A stretch of 30,853 nt of DNA from Actinomycetes bacterium (GTDB lineage: Bacteria > Actinomycetota > Actinomycetes > Actinomycetales > Demequinaceae): contig JAEYOR010000015.1 in the NCBI GenBank assembly GCA_023411615.1, positions 1 through 30,853 on the forward strand, in the 5' to 3' direction. Shown here piece by piece: positions 7,981 through 15,390 of the stretch; position 1 is the first letter of the stretch; the number at the start of each line of letters is the position of its first letter. Both the position numbers and the translations under genes were made by a program. The notes below the pieces were generated by a model. The model saw nothing but the letters and a program-made list of their open reading frames with translations, had not been told where the DNA came from and searched no databases.

Positions 7981-8169
7981 TTATGCCTGAGCGGCGCGAA
8001 CTCGAGCGTCGGAGAGCGCCATGCGGTACGCCGTAAGGCGCGAGTCAACGCGGCTTTGCAAGGTGGCATCAACGGTGGTGGTGGCCTGCACCATGGCAAT
8101 CTGCGTTTCGAGGGACGCACGCGCAGCGATCAACGCCGCTGTTCTCAATGCCTCACGACGGGACTTCAC
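7981..8169 (-). CDS. Small hypothetical protein, helical
   Basis: A possible 62-residue gene that I do not recognise. It begins with GTG, and AGGGG lies about five bases upstream, a plausible ribosome-binding site. The sequence is Ala/Arg-rich with alternating charged and hydrophobic residues (REALRTAALIAARASLETQIAMVQ), suggesting one or two amphipathic helices; there is no membrane segment or signal. It is divergent from fumC and occupies a gap that otherwise lacks genes. Codon use is reasonable but the ORF is short, so it may be spurious. Confidence 0.45.
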   Translation of the reverse strand: MKSRREALRTAALIAARASLETQIAMVQATTTVDATLQSRVDSRLTAYRMALSDARVRAAQA

Positions 8170-8290
8170 AACAACCCCTAAGCGTCATCGCCGTGCCCGA
8201 TCGGCGTCCAATATTCGTCAGGTGAGACGAATGTCACACCCAACTATGACGGAAGTCACACAAGTTCTCAAGGACTTTTCTCTCGCCTGA

Positions 8291-8296
8291 CACAAT
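8291..8296 (+). promoter_or_regulatory. fumC -10 element (leaderless start)
   Basis: CACAAT lies exactly six bases before the fumC ATG, with no Shine-Dalgarno in between, fitting a leaderless transcript. A small palindrome TGAC-GGAA-GTCA is found further upstream at about 8246-8257. Confidence 0.4.
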
Positions 8297-8302
8297 GGCC
8301 GC

Positions 8303-9688
8303 ATGGAATTTCGCATCGAACACGACACGATGGGTGAAGTTCGCGTCCCCGCAGACGCGCTGTACAGGGCGCAGACGCAGCGCGCGGTCGAGAACTTTCC
8401 GATCTCGGGGATCACGCTGACGCGGCGGCACATTGAGGCGCTGGCGCGCGTGAAGAAGGCCGCGGCTCTCGCAAACGCTGAGTTGGGCGTCATTGACGAC
8501 GCCGTTGCACACGCGATTGTGGCGGCGGCCGACGAGGTGGCTGGCGGAGCGCATGACGCCCACTTCCCCGTCGATGTGTTCCAAACGGGTTCCGGCACGT
8601 CCTCGAACATGAACACCAACGAAGTGATCGCCACTCTTGCCACGCGCATCCTCGGTGCTGATGTGCACCCGAACGACCACGTCAATGCCTCACAGTCGAG
8701 CAATGACGTGTTTCCCACGTCGGTCCACGTGGCGGCCACCTCGGCACTTGTCAACGACGTCGTCCCGGCCCTCAGCCACCTCGCGGGTGCTCTCGAGGCC
8801 AAAGCCACGGAGTTCGCGGACGTCGTGAAGTCAGGGCGCACGCACCTCATGGATGCCACACCGGTGACCCTGGGTCAGGAATTCGGCGGATACGCGGCCG
8901 CGGTCCGGTTTGGAATTGAGCGTCTCCACGCCGCGCTGCCACGCCTCGCTGAGGTGCCTCTTGGCGGCACCGCGGTGGGCACCGGCATCAACACCCCCAC
9001 CGGCTTCCCGCAACGCGTCATCGCGCTGCTGGCCGAGGACACTGGCTTGCCGATCACCGAGGCCCGCGACCATTTCGAGGCGCAATCGGCCCGGGATGGA
9101 CTCGTTGAGGTCTCCGGTGCATTGCGCACGATCGCCGTCAGCCTCACCAAGATGTGCAATGACTTGCGGTGGATGGGTTCGGGGCCCAACACAGGCCTCG
9201 GCGAGATCTACCTCCCCGATCTTCAACCGGGCTCGTCGATCATGCCGGGCAAGGTCAACCCGGTGATCCCCGAGGCTGTCCTCATGGTGTGTGCCCGCAT
9301 CGTTGGCAATGACGCCACGGTCGCGTGGGCCGGCGCCTCAGGCTCTTTTGAACTCAACGTTCAGATTCCCGTCATGGCTCTCGGCGTCCTTGAGTCGATG
9401 AGCCTGCTCGCCAACGCCGCCCGCGTCCTTGCTGACAAGACGGTGGTGGGCATTACCGCGAATGTCGACAAAGCGAGGCGTTTCGCTGAGGCGAGCCCCA
9501 GCATCGTCACTCCCCTCAACCGTGTCATCGGCTACGAGAACGCGGCAAAGATTGCCAAGCACGCCGTGGCGCATGGCCTCACCGTCCGGGAAGCCGTCGA
9601 GGCACTCGGCTTTGTGGAGCGTGGCGACGTGACACCACAGCAACTCGACACTCTGCTCGATGTCACCACCATGACGGGCCGCGACTGA
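8303..9688 (+). CDS. fumC: Class II fumarate hydratase
   Basis: FumC is the iron-independent fumarase of the TCA cycle, interconverting fumarate and L-malate in the cytoplasm as a homotetramer. The 461 residues carry the usual landmarks: VFQTGSGTSSNMNTNEVI near residue 95, SQSSNDVFPTS, the TGRTHLMDATPVTLGQE-type segment (here SGRTHLMDATPVTLG), and the fumarase/aspartase signature GSSIMPGKVNPVIPE at 310-324 with the catalytic serine in the SS-I-M loop. The start ATG directly follows the leaderless -10 element CACAAT. The next gene, ndh, is on the same strand 75 bp downstream, but has its own structured leader. Confidence 0.96.
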   Translation: MEFRIEHDTMGEVRVPADALYRAQTQRAVENFPISGITLTRRHIEALARVKKAAALANAELGVIDDAVAHAIVAAADEVAGGAHDAHFPVDVFQTGSGTSSNMNTNEVIATLATRILGADVHPNDHVNASQSSNDVFPTSVHVAATSALVNDVVPALSHLAGALEAKATEFADVVKSGRTHLMDATPVTLGQEFGGYAAAVRFGIERLHAALPRLAEVPLGGTAVGTGINTPTGFPQRVIALLAEDTGLPITEARDHFEAQSARDGLVEVSGALRTIAVSLTKMCNDLRWMGSGPNTGLGEIYLPDLQPGSSIMPGKVNPVIPEAVLMVCARIVGNDATVAWAGASGSFELNVQIPVMALGVLESMSLLANAARVLADKTVVGITANVDKARRFAEASPSIVTPLNRVIGYENAAKIAKHAVAHGLTVREAVEALGFVERGDVTPQQLDTLLDVTTMTGRD

Positions 9689-9726
9689 CCCACAGCCTGT
9701 GCAGCGGAGCGCGGGGAACACGAGTG

Positions 9727-9754
9727 CTCCCAGTGGGGTTGACGCCACTGGGAG
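9727..9754 (+). promoter_or_regulatory. Hairpin masking the ndh ribosome-binding site
   Basis: CTCCCAGTGG (9727-9736) and CCACTGGGAG (9745-9754) are perfect 10-base inverted arms around an eight-base loop. The 3' arm contains most of the GGGAGG Shine-Dalgarno of ndh, whose ATG is nine bases downstream. If this region is transcribed in the ndh mRNA the site would be sequestered. The same 28-bp dyad could instead be a protein operator or the end of the fumC transcript; no T-run follows. Confidence 0.55.
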
Positions 9755-9763
9755 GTACACCTC

Positions 9764-11086
9764 ATGGCACGCACTCGCGTCCTCATCGTTGGCGGTGGCT
9801 ACGTAGGCCTGTACGCCGCTCTCACGCTCCAGCGCAAGGCAAAGGGCCGCGTCGACATCACGGTGCTCGACCGGCGTCCGTACATGACGTATCAGCCGTT
9901 CTTGCCCGAGGCTGCTGCTGGGTCGATCGAACCCCGTCACGCAGTGGTGCCGCTACGCAAGGAACTCAAGGGCGCCAAGGTCCTTCAGGCACGCGTTGCG
10001 TCCATTGATCACGCGGCTCGCTCCGTCCACGCCACCACCGATTTTGGCGACGACCTGACAATCACGTACGACGAGATCATCCTTGCGCTCGGCTCTGTGT
10101 CCCGGACTCTGCCGATCCCAGGGCTCAAGGAGTTCGCGATTGGCTTTAAGTACGTCGAGGAAGCAATCAACCTGCGCAACAAGGTGCTCGGTTGCATTGC
10201 CCGTGCGGCGACGACGGACGACCCCGCCCTCCGCCGACGCCTCCTCACCTTTGTCTTTGTGGGCGGCGGCTTTGCGGGGGTTGAGGCTTTCGCGGAGACA
10301 GAGGATATGGCGCGTGCCGCCTTGCGGTACTACCCCGAGATCAGTCCCGACGAGTTGCACTTTGTCATGGTCGAAGCGATGGGCCGCATCCTGCCGGAGC
10401 TCGGTCCCGACATGGGCGTCTATGCGCGCAAGCAAATGCAATCCCGCGGCATGGAGGTACTCCTCGAAACCCGCCTTGAATCATGCGAGGACGGGCACAT
10501 CGCATTGTCCGACGGCCAAAAGTTCGAGGCGGACACCGTGGTGTGGACGGCAGGCGTCAAGCCCGCGCCGGTCCTTGCCGAATCCGACCTCCCGCTCGGT
10601 CCCAAGGGCCACGTGATCGCGCTTCCGACGCTGCAAGTGGCAACGGAAGACGGCAAGGTCATTCCCGGTGCCTGGGCTGCGGGCGACTGCGCTCAAGTGC
10701 CGGACCTCACCAAGGACCAGCCCGCCTATTGCGCCCCTAGTGCCCAGCACGCCGTGCGCCAAGCGCGTCGCTTGGGCAAGAACCTTGCGTTGCACGTGAA
10801 GGGTCGCCCACCACGTGAGTACAAGCACCGTCACCTCGGCCTCGTCGCATCGCTTGGCCTCAACAAGGGAGTGGCGGATGTGCTGGGAGTCAAGCTGCGC
10901 GGCTGGCCTGCGTGGTTCATGCATCGCACGTACCACTTGTTGCAGATCCCCACGTTCAACCGCAAGGCGCGCATTGCTCTCGACTGGACAGCGGCGGTGT
11001 TCTTCCGCCGCGACCTTGTCTCGATGGGCCGGCTACACCAACCGCGCCGGGCCTTCACCGAGGCGGCGTCGACGACGCCCGAATAA
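9764..11086 (+). CDS. ndh: Type II NADH:quinone oxidoreductase (NAD(P)/FAD-dependent)
   Basis: A 440-residue single-subunit NADH dehydrogenase that passes electrons from NADH via FAD to the quinone pool without proton pumping. The N-terminal FAD dinucleotide fold is VLIVGGGYVGLYAALTLQ (about 6-23), followed by RRPYMTYQPFLPEAAAG, a signature of this family. The NADH-binding fold is FVFVGGGFAGVEAFAE near 160-175, and the second FAD contact is GAWAAGDCAQVP near 305. The C-terminal part (about 370-425), with aromatic and basic residues, is the probable membrane-associating region. GGGAGG precedes the ATG by eight bases but is embedded in a perfect hairpin. The restriction-modification genes begin about 100 bp downstream. 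Confidence 0.92.
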   Translation: MARTRVLIVGGGYVGLYAALTLQRKAKGRVDITVLDRRPYMTYQPFLPEAAAGSIEPRHAVVPLRKELKGAKVLQARVASIDHAARSVHATTDFGDDLTITYDEIILALGSVSRTLPIPGLKEFAIGFKYVEEAINLRNKVLGCIARAATTDDPALRRRLLTFVFVGGGFAGVEAFAETEDMARAALRYYPEISPDELHFVMVEAMGRILPELGPDMGVYARKQMQSRGMEVLLETRLESCEDGHIALSDGQKFEADTVVWTAGVKPAPVLAESDLPLGPKGHVIALPTLQVATEDGKVIPGAWAAGDCAQVPDLTKDQPAYCAPSAQHAVRQARRLGKNLALHVKGRPPREYKHRHLGLVASLGLNKGVADVLGVKLRGWPAWFMHRTYHLLQIPTFNRKARIALDWTAAVFFRRDLVSMGRLHQPRRAFTEAASTTPE

Positions 11087-11178
11087 GTCGCCCCTCCGGG
11101 TCGGTCACTCACCCTAAAGCGTGCGTGGGTCAGCGCTCCCCTCAAGCGGCCCTTTGGCCTGGCGAAAAGCGCCACATG

Positions 11179-11184
11179 TAGAAT
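11179..11184 (+). promoter_or_regulatory. -10 element of the endonuclease gene
   Basis: TAGAAT lies eight bases before the GTG at 11193, with a weak -35 candidate TTGGCC at 11154-11159. A five-bp inverted repeat TGGCG-AAAAG-CGCCA (11160-11174) falls between them and could be an operator. The leader would be at most a couple of bases. Confidence 0.45.
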
Positions 11185-11192
11185 CCGGCGGT

Positions 11193-12080
11193 GTGAAACG
11201 GGAACCGAGCGAAGTTCTCACGGAAGACGTCGTCGATCTTGCTGGCGCGGTGCGCGAACTGTCGACAGCGAATTGGCCGGAGGGCTATATCTACGGTGCG
11301 ACACGCTACGCCGATGTGATACTTCGGGAATCCTTTGCTGATCGCGCACGAGACCTCGAGGATGCGCTCTCCGCCTTCGCCCCAACCTTGGACGAACTTC
11401 GTACCGGGGGCGGAGGAAGGACTGTCTTCGTCAAACGCTTCGATGACTCCTTAGCGGCGATGACCGGACCAACGGGTGAGCAGATCTGGGGAAAGCAGAA
11501 CATCACGATCACCAAGTCCATTGAGCTTGATGGAACCATTCTTCGCACCACCCGGACGCGCGGCCACGAAATAGACATGTTCGGCAAAGGGACCTTGGAG
11601 TCACCGCTGCCTGGTGTGGCTGTCGAGATGGAATGGAACAACAAGGATCCGTTCTACGATCGCGACTTGATTAATTTCCAGGCGCTACACCACGAAGGCG
11701 CGATCGCCGTTGGCGTCATCATCACGCGCGGTCCTGAATTGCAGGCCCTCATAGGCCCGACGGTCCGGAGCAAAGACGGCGGCTTCAAGTATGGTCAATC
11801 CACCACACACTGGGAGAAACTGCTTCCGAAAGTCAATCTAGGTGGAGGCGGCGAATGTCCGCTACTACTCATTGGTATCGAACCCGACCGAATCCAGGGT
11901 GTCGAACTTGCTATCGAAACCAAGATGGCTCTAGACCGCGCCGACGAGTTCAGGTCGAATTGGCGCAACACCTTTGCAACCTGGAACCAGGCGAAACCGA
12001 CCTATGACCGAATGGTCACCGAAGCGAGAGACCTGATGCCACCTTTGCGCGAAGACCGGACCTCCGACGACGAGCGGTAG
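11193..12080 (+). CDS. BglII/BstYI-family type II restriction endonuclease
   Basis: A 295-residue protein whose core aligns by eye with R.BglII: GHEIDMFGKGTLES against the GTDIDFGKRDTL region, AVEMEWNNKDPF against LVEVQFSNYPF, AVGVIITRG against VAIIITKG, and PLLLIGIEPDRI against PIRLVGLIEDFE. Candidate metal ligands are Asp128, Glu145 and Glu147; BglII uses Asp84, Glu93 and Gln95, so the Asp-Glu spacing is longer here. BglII-family enzymes cut AGATCT and BstYI RGATCY; the site of this one is inferred only. The C-terminal 60 residues are helical and charged. GTG at 11193 follows TAGAAT. Codon use is less GC-biased than the flanks and includes a TTA leucine (residue 87, 11451) and ATA codons, suggesting transfer. 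Its stop is six bases from that of the convergent methyltransferase. Confidence 0.85.
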   Translation: MKREPSEVLTEDVVDLAGAVRELSTANWPEGYIYGATRYADVILRESFADRARDLEDALSAFAPTLDELRTGGGGRTVFVKRFDDSLAAMTGPTGEQIWGKQNITITKSIELDGTILRTTRTRGHEIDMFGKGTLESPLPGVAVEMEWNNKDPFYDRDLINFQALHHEGAIAVGVIITRGPELQALIGPTVRSKDGGFKYGQSTTHWEKLLPKVNLGGGGECPLLLIGIEPDRIQGVELAIETKMALDRADEFRSNWRNTFATWNQAKPTYDRMVTEARDLMPPLREDRTSDDER

Positions 12081-12086
12081 TTCTGC

Positions 12087-12953
12087 TTACGCGCTGACGG
12101 GCTCAAGCGACTTTCGCGGCCGACCTCGACTTCGGAATTCGGCGCCTCCCTTTACGAGAAGCGCCCTCACGCGAGTGATCGAATAGCCCGAGGAATCTGC
12201 CAACTGCTGTACCGAGGCCCCCGCTTCGTATTCCTCGACCATGATGCGGGCGACACGTTCCGACAACCAACTGCTCATGCGCTCATTGGGCTCAAGGGTG
12301 GGAAACTCCTCGATCTTCCCGCCCTCATAGCCGCGGTGTGACTGACCTCGGGGCTCCACATCGTCCGCGGCCTCGTTGCCCCACGCTTGCCAGCCTGGAC
12401 GGGCGTATCGGGCGAACATCTCCAGGTATGGGCCTGGCGAGCACGACTCGATGAGATCGTATTGCTCATCGGGCTTGCGACTGTGCTCACGCTTGCGTGT
12501 CTCGATCATGTTGACAGTGGACCGAGCGGGCGCAAGCGTCCGCATCGAGCCCTTTACGCCAAACAGAATCGGCTCAGTGACATTTCGGAAGTAGAACCCG
12601 ACACCGCGACCGTCGGGTCCCCCGTCCTTTCGCCTCTTGGCCCAGATCACGTTGCTGACATACCGAAAGCCCCACGCCTGGAGCACTTCAATGCCCTCGA
12701 GAAGCAAGGCGTTAGGCACCCACAGATAGAGGTGAGCGTCTTTGGCCGTCACCTTATCGACGGGTAGCGCCTTGATCTCTTCAAGGTCCATGGTGCTGTA
12801 GCGGTCGAGCCTGCGGTGCTCAGGAGCGACCTTCCCGGTGCGATTCGAAAATCGCCACGGCGGATCTGCAAGAACGGTCTTGAAGCCCCCTTCGACCGAT
12901 GGGAGCGGCAGAACCTCGGCACTCGACGCGGGTACTCGGGAGGTGGTGGCCAT
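12087..12953 (-). CDS. MT-A70-family DNA adenine methyltransferase with C-terminal helix-turn-helix
   Basis: A 288-residue enzyme of the MT-A70 group, expected to transfer a methyl group from SAM to the N6 of adenine. Motif IV is DPPW at 30-33 (TVLADPPWRF), followed by LYLWVPNALL, VIWAKRRKD, EPILFGVKGS, the SAM-side EHSRKPDEQYDLIE (156-169) and FARYARPGWQAWGNE. Residues about 231-275 add a helix-turn-helix (AGASVQQLADSSGYSITRVRALLVKGG) and a basic RGRPRK tail, not part of the usual catalytic core. An upstream in-frame start at 13028 exists, but the ATG at 12953 directly follows TACGAT by six bases and starts the conserved protein. It is the presumed protecting partner of the convergent BglII-like endonuclease. 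Its promoter contains two AGATCT sites in an inverted repeat. An orphan regulatory role is the alternative. Confidence 0.88.
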   Translation of the reverse strand: MATTSRVPASSAEVLPLPSVEGGFKTVLADPPWRFSNRTGKVAPEHRRLDRYSTMDLEEIKALPVDKVTAKDAHLYLWVPNALLLEGIEVLQAWGFRYVSNVIWAKRRKDGGPDGRGVGFYFRNVTEPILFGVKGSMRTLAPARSTVNMIETRKREHSRKPDEQYDLIESCSPGPYLEMFARYARPGWQAWGNEAADDVEPRGQSHRGYEGGKIEEFPTLEPNERMSSWLSERVARIMVEEYEAGASVQQLADSSGYSITRVRALLVKGGAEFRSRGRPRKSLEPVSA

Positions 12954-12959
12954 AGTGAC

Positions 12960-13002
12960 ATCGTAGTGGAAAAGATCTAATACTTCTTGACTAGATCTTT
13001 TC
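12960..13002 (-). promoter_or_regulatory. Methyltransferase promoter with paired AGATCT inverted repeat
   Basis: On the minus strand the -10 TACGAT (12965-12960) is six bases before the ATG. Upstream, GAAAAGATCTA (12969-12979) and TAGATCTTTTC (12992-13002) are perfect 11-base inverted arms separated by 12 bases. Each holds an AGATCT (12973-12978 and 12993-12998), with centres 20 bp apart, close to two helical turns. The proximal arm lies between -10 and -35 and the spacer spans the -35 position. This is a strong operator-like layout for self-regulation by the methyltransferase. Confidence 0.65.
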
Positions 13003-13160
13003 TGTGAGTGTGTCGCCGTGCTCACCACGCATCCTCCTCTGTCCCGCCGTACAGAGCAATGATGAAGGCAACCTCCGACATCAACTTCGGCTATCCACAG
13101 AGCAACTCGTCAAGCGCGCGCGTTGGGTGCGCGCCAGGCGTTTATGGACGCGACCTCCAA

Positions 13161-13505
13161 CTAATTGCCATTGTGTGCTGCTTCCGCGTGAGCACGGGCG
13201 ACGTCATAGCGTGCGGCAAGGTCAGCGTCGTCCCACGTGGTTGCCAAGCCATCGCTGGAGCCAAAGCGCTCAAGGTGGCTTTGGAGAACGCCCATGAGTC
13301 GGAACAGCGTTGACTCCTCTTCGGCCCTTACGGTCATCGTGAGTTCCGTCGATGTCGCCGTCAATGTTGCAGAAGCGCCGGCCATCGTCACAGAGGCCGA
13401 CGCTTCCTCGATCGAGGTCTCAAGCTTGCGGCCCAGATGCGACACAAGTTGCTTCATATAGCGAGCTGAACGCTCGGTGGGTGTATGTCCTGTGATGGTG
13501 TACAT
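13161..13505 (-). CDS. DUF2218 domain protein at end of haem operon
   Basis: A 114-residue protein of the DUF2218 family, small cytoplasmic proteins that also occur near, or fused to, siderophore-interacting proteins. The N-terminus YTITGHTPTERSARYMKQLVSHLGRK is the family hallmark, with a conserved His/Arg-rich helix. A beta-rich part follows (ASATLTATSTELTMTVRAEEE), then the conserved C-terminal helix LFRLMGVLQSHLERFG. An upstream ATG at 13583 lies inside cpfC; the start at 13505 is chosen for its AAGGA site and family N-terminus. It begins eight bases after the ferrochelatase stop and so is very likely co-transcribed with the haem genes. The molecular role is unknown; an iron- or haem-related job is inferred from context. 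The stretch 12954-13160 upstream of the methyltransferase holds no convincing gene. Confidence 0.82.
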   Translation of the reverse strand: MYTITGHTPTERSARYMKQLVSHLGRKLETSIEEASASVTMAGASATLTATSTELTMTVRAEEESTLFRLMGVLQSHLERFGSSDGLATTWDDADLAARYDVARAHAEAAHNGN

Positions 13506-13513
13506 GGTTATCC

Positions 13514-14692
13514 TTACGCGCCAGCGATGGTCGCTTGAGGGGCCCGGCCCAGGCAGCAGTCCGCAGGGCACAGGTCTTGCCACGGCCCATATGGGGTGAG
13601 CGCGACGCGTTCGCGCGGCTGGGCGCCCTCAACAACGTGACGCTCTTCCACCAGGTCGACGAGCCCCGCGACAAAAGCGGGGTCGACGCCAACGGATGGC
13701 ACCCGGACCGCCGGCAAGCCACGCTCCGCGCACGTTTCAAGCGCCTCATTGTCGAGGTCCCATGCCACTTCCATGTGATCCGAGACAAAGCCGAGCGGTG
13801 AGATGACCAAACCCGACACGTCCGCATCGAGGGCGTTGATCGCGTCGTTAATATCAGGCTCCAGCCACGGCACGCGCGGGTCGCCCGAACGCGATTGATA
13901 GACAAGCGAATATGCGACGCCGGGGAACTCGTCAGCAAGGCGATCCATGATGAGGTCGGCCACCGCTCGTTGCTGTTCCGCGTACCAACCTCCGCCCGCA
14001 TGCCACTCCTCACCGCCCCCGGTGGGCACAGCGGTGCCATCGGGACGGGCCTCGCGCGGGCCAGACACATCGGCGGCCGCCGAGGGAATCGAATGAGTCG
14101 CGAACATCACGTGCGGTGCTGCCCCATGACCATCGCTAGCCAGCGCACGCAAACCGTCCCGCACTGCTGCGATATTCGGCTCCACAAAGCCGGGGTGGTC
14201 AAAGTACTGGCGTACCTTGTCGAGCACAATTTCCCCGTCGAGCCCGGTCTCGGCGAGTGCAGTCGCGAGGTCCTCCCGGTAGGCACGGCAACCCGAGTAA
14301 CTCGAAAAAGCCGTAGTGACGATGACGAGCACACGGCGGTGACCGTCGGCGTGCAACTCACGCAGAGCGTCGGCGAAGTATGGGACCCAGAAACGATTGC
14401 CCCAGTACACCGGCAAACCCAAGCCGCGGCGCGAAATCTCCGCCTCAAGTGCCGCCTTGAGGTCACGGTTTTGTTGGTTGATCGGGCTGATCCCGCCAAA
14501 GTGGCGATAGTGGTGAGACACCTCTTCGAGGCGCTCGTCCGGCACACCGCGGCCCCGGGTCACATTGCGCAAGTACGGGATGACGTCATCCTGACCTTCG
14601 GGGCCACCGAAACCCGCCAGCAGGATCGCGTCGTAGCGGGCGGGCTCAACAATCCGCGTGGAGGCGGCAAGGGGAGGCAGCGTCTCGCTCAT
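13514..14692 (-). CDS. cpfC: Coproporphyrin III ferrochelatase
   Basis: CpfC (HemH) inserts ferrous iron into coproporphyrin III to give coproheme in the Gram-positive pathway. Conserved parts include ILLAGFGGPEGQDDVIPYL (about 23-41), HYRHFGGISPINQQN with the substrate region, VYWGNRFWVPY, and VLVIVTTAFSSYSGCRAYRED. The catalytic His region MFATHSIP and the SLVYQSRSG stretch are present, as is SDHMEVAWDLD. Like other actinobacterial enzymes it probably carries a [2Fe-2S] cluster: Cys135 and a C-terminal group CPADCC (375-380) are candidate ligands. Length 392 residues includes that C-terminal extension. Its start overlaps the chdC stop in an ATGA junction, so translation is coupled. Confidence 0.94.
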   Translation of the reverse strand: MSETLPPLAASTRIVEPARYDAILLAGFGGPEGQDDVIPYLRNVTRGRGVPDERLEEVSHHYRHFGGISPINQQNRDLKAALEAEISRRGLGLPVYWGNRFWVPYFADALRELHADGHRRVLVIVTTAFSSYSGCRAYREDLATALAETGLDGEIVLDKVRQYFDHPGFVEPNIAAVRDGLRALASDGHGAAPHVMFATHSIPSAAADVSGPREARPDGTAVPTGGGEEWHAGGGWYAEQQRAVADLIMDRLADEFPGVAYSLVYQSRSGDPRVPWLEPDINDAINALDADVSGLVISPLGFVSDHMEVAWDLDNEALETCAERGLPAVRVPSVGVDPAFVAGLVDLVEERHVVEGAQPRERVALTPYGPWQDLCPADCCLGRAPQATIAGA

Positions 14693-15363
14693 GAGGACAG
14701 CACGTCCACGGCCTCGGCGGTGTCGATGCGCCGCCCGGTGTAGAACGGCAACTCGTGACGCACGTGACGGCGCGCTTCGGTGTAACGCAGGTCGCGCATC
14801 ATGTCGACAAGTTCCGTCACGTCGTCAGACTCCATCGGCAGCAGCCATTCGTAGTCACCGAGGGCAAAAGCGGCGACGGTGTTGGCGACAACTCCCTTGA
14901 ACGCCGCACCCTTCATGCCATGCTCGCGGAGCATCTGCGAGCGCTCGTCCTCCGGCAGTAGGTACCACTCGTGGGAGCGAACAAACGGGTACACGGTCAA
15001 CCAGTTGCGCGGACGCTCGCCACGCAGAAAGCCCGGCACATGCGCGCGGTTGAACTCGGCCGCGCGGTGCACTCCCGCGGCAGACCACGTGAGGTCGGTG
15101 TCCTCAAGCAAGTGAGTGGCGCGCAGTTCTCGCAGCGCCATCTGCAAGTCCTCAAGGCGCGGGCCGTGTAGCCACAACATCACCGAGCCATCAGCGCGCA
15201 GACCGGACACGTCATACATGCCGCGTAGCACCACCTCCTGCTCCCCCACATGGGCAACGGCCGCATCAAACTCCTCGACCACCTCGTCAATGTGGTCATC
15301 CTCAACATCAAGGAAGCCGTCAAGAACCGAAAACAGGGTGAAGCCGTCGGGCTGTTCAGTCAT
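14689..15363 (-). CDS. chdC: Coproheme decarboxylase ChdC (HemQ)
   Basis: ChdC converts coproheme to haem b by peroxide-dependent removal of two propionate carboxyls, the last step of the Gram-positive pathway. The 224 residues contain VYPFVRSHEWYLLP with the likely catalytic Tyr125, His108 (NRAHVPGF) as distal histidine and His148 (REHGMKG) as proximal haem ligand. The spacings 17 and 23 equal those of the characterised actinobacterial enzyme (His118, Tyr135, His158). The C-terminal NTVAAFALGDYEWLL and LVDMMRDLRYTEARRHV are typical. A GTG at 15384 is also in frame; the ATG at 15363 is chosen by family N-terminus (MTEQPDGFTLFSVL). It lies between cgoX and cpfC. Confidence 0.93.
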   Translation of the reverse strand: MTEQPDGFTLFSVLDGFLDVEDDHIDEVVEEFDAAVAHVGEQEVVLRGMYDVSGLRADGSVMLWLHGPRLEDLQMALRELRATHLLEDTDLTWSAAGVHRAAEFNRAHVPGFLRGERPRNWLTVYPFVRSHEWYLLPEDERSQMLREHGMKGAAFKGVVANTVAAFALGDYEWLLPMESDDVTELVDMMRDLRYTEARRHVRHELPFYTGRRIDTAEAVDVLSS

Positions 15364-15390
15364 GTGCCCAGTCTCACCCCTCACCAGGCC

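Noticed and set aside
13004..13313. Two overlapping plus-strand ORFs divergent from the methyltransferase, considered as a control protein gene
   Set aside because: No helix-turn-helix or family pattern, no ribosome-binding site, and they run antisense into the DUF2218 gene.
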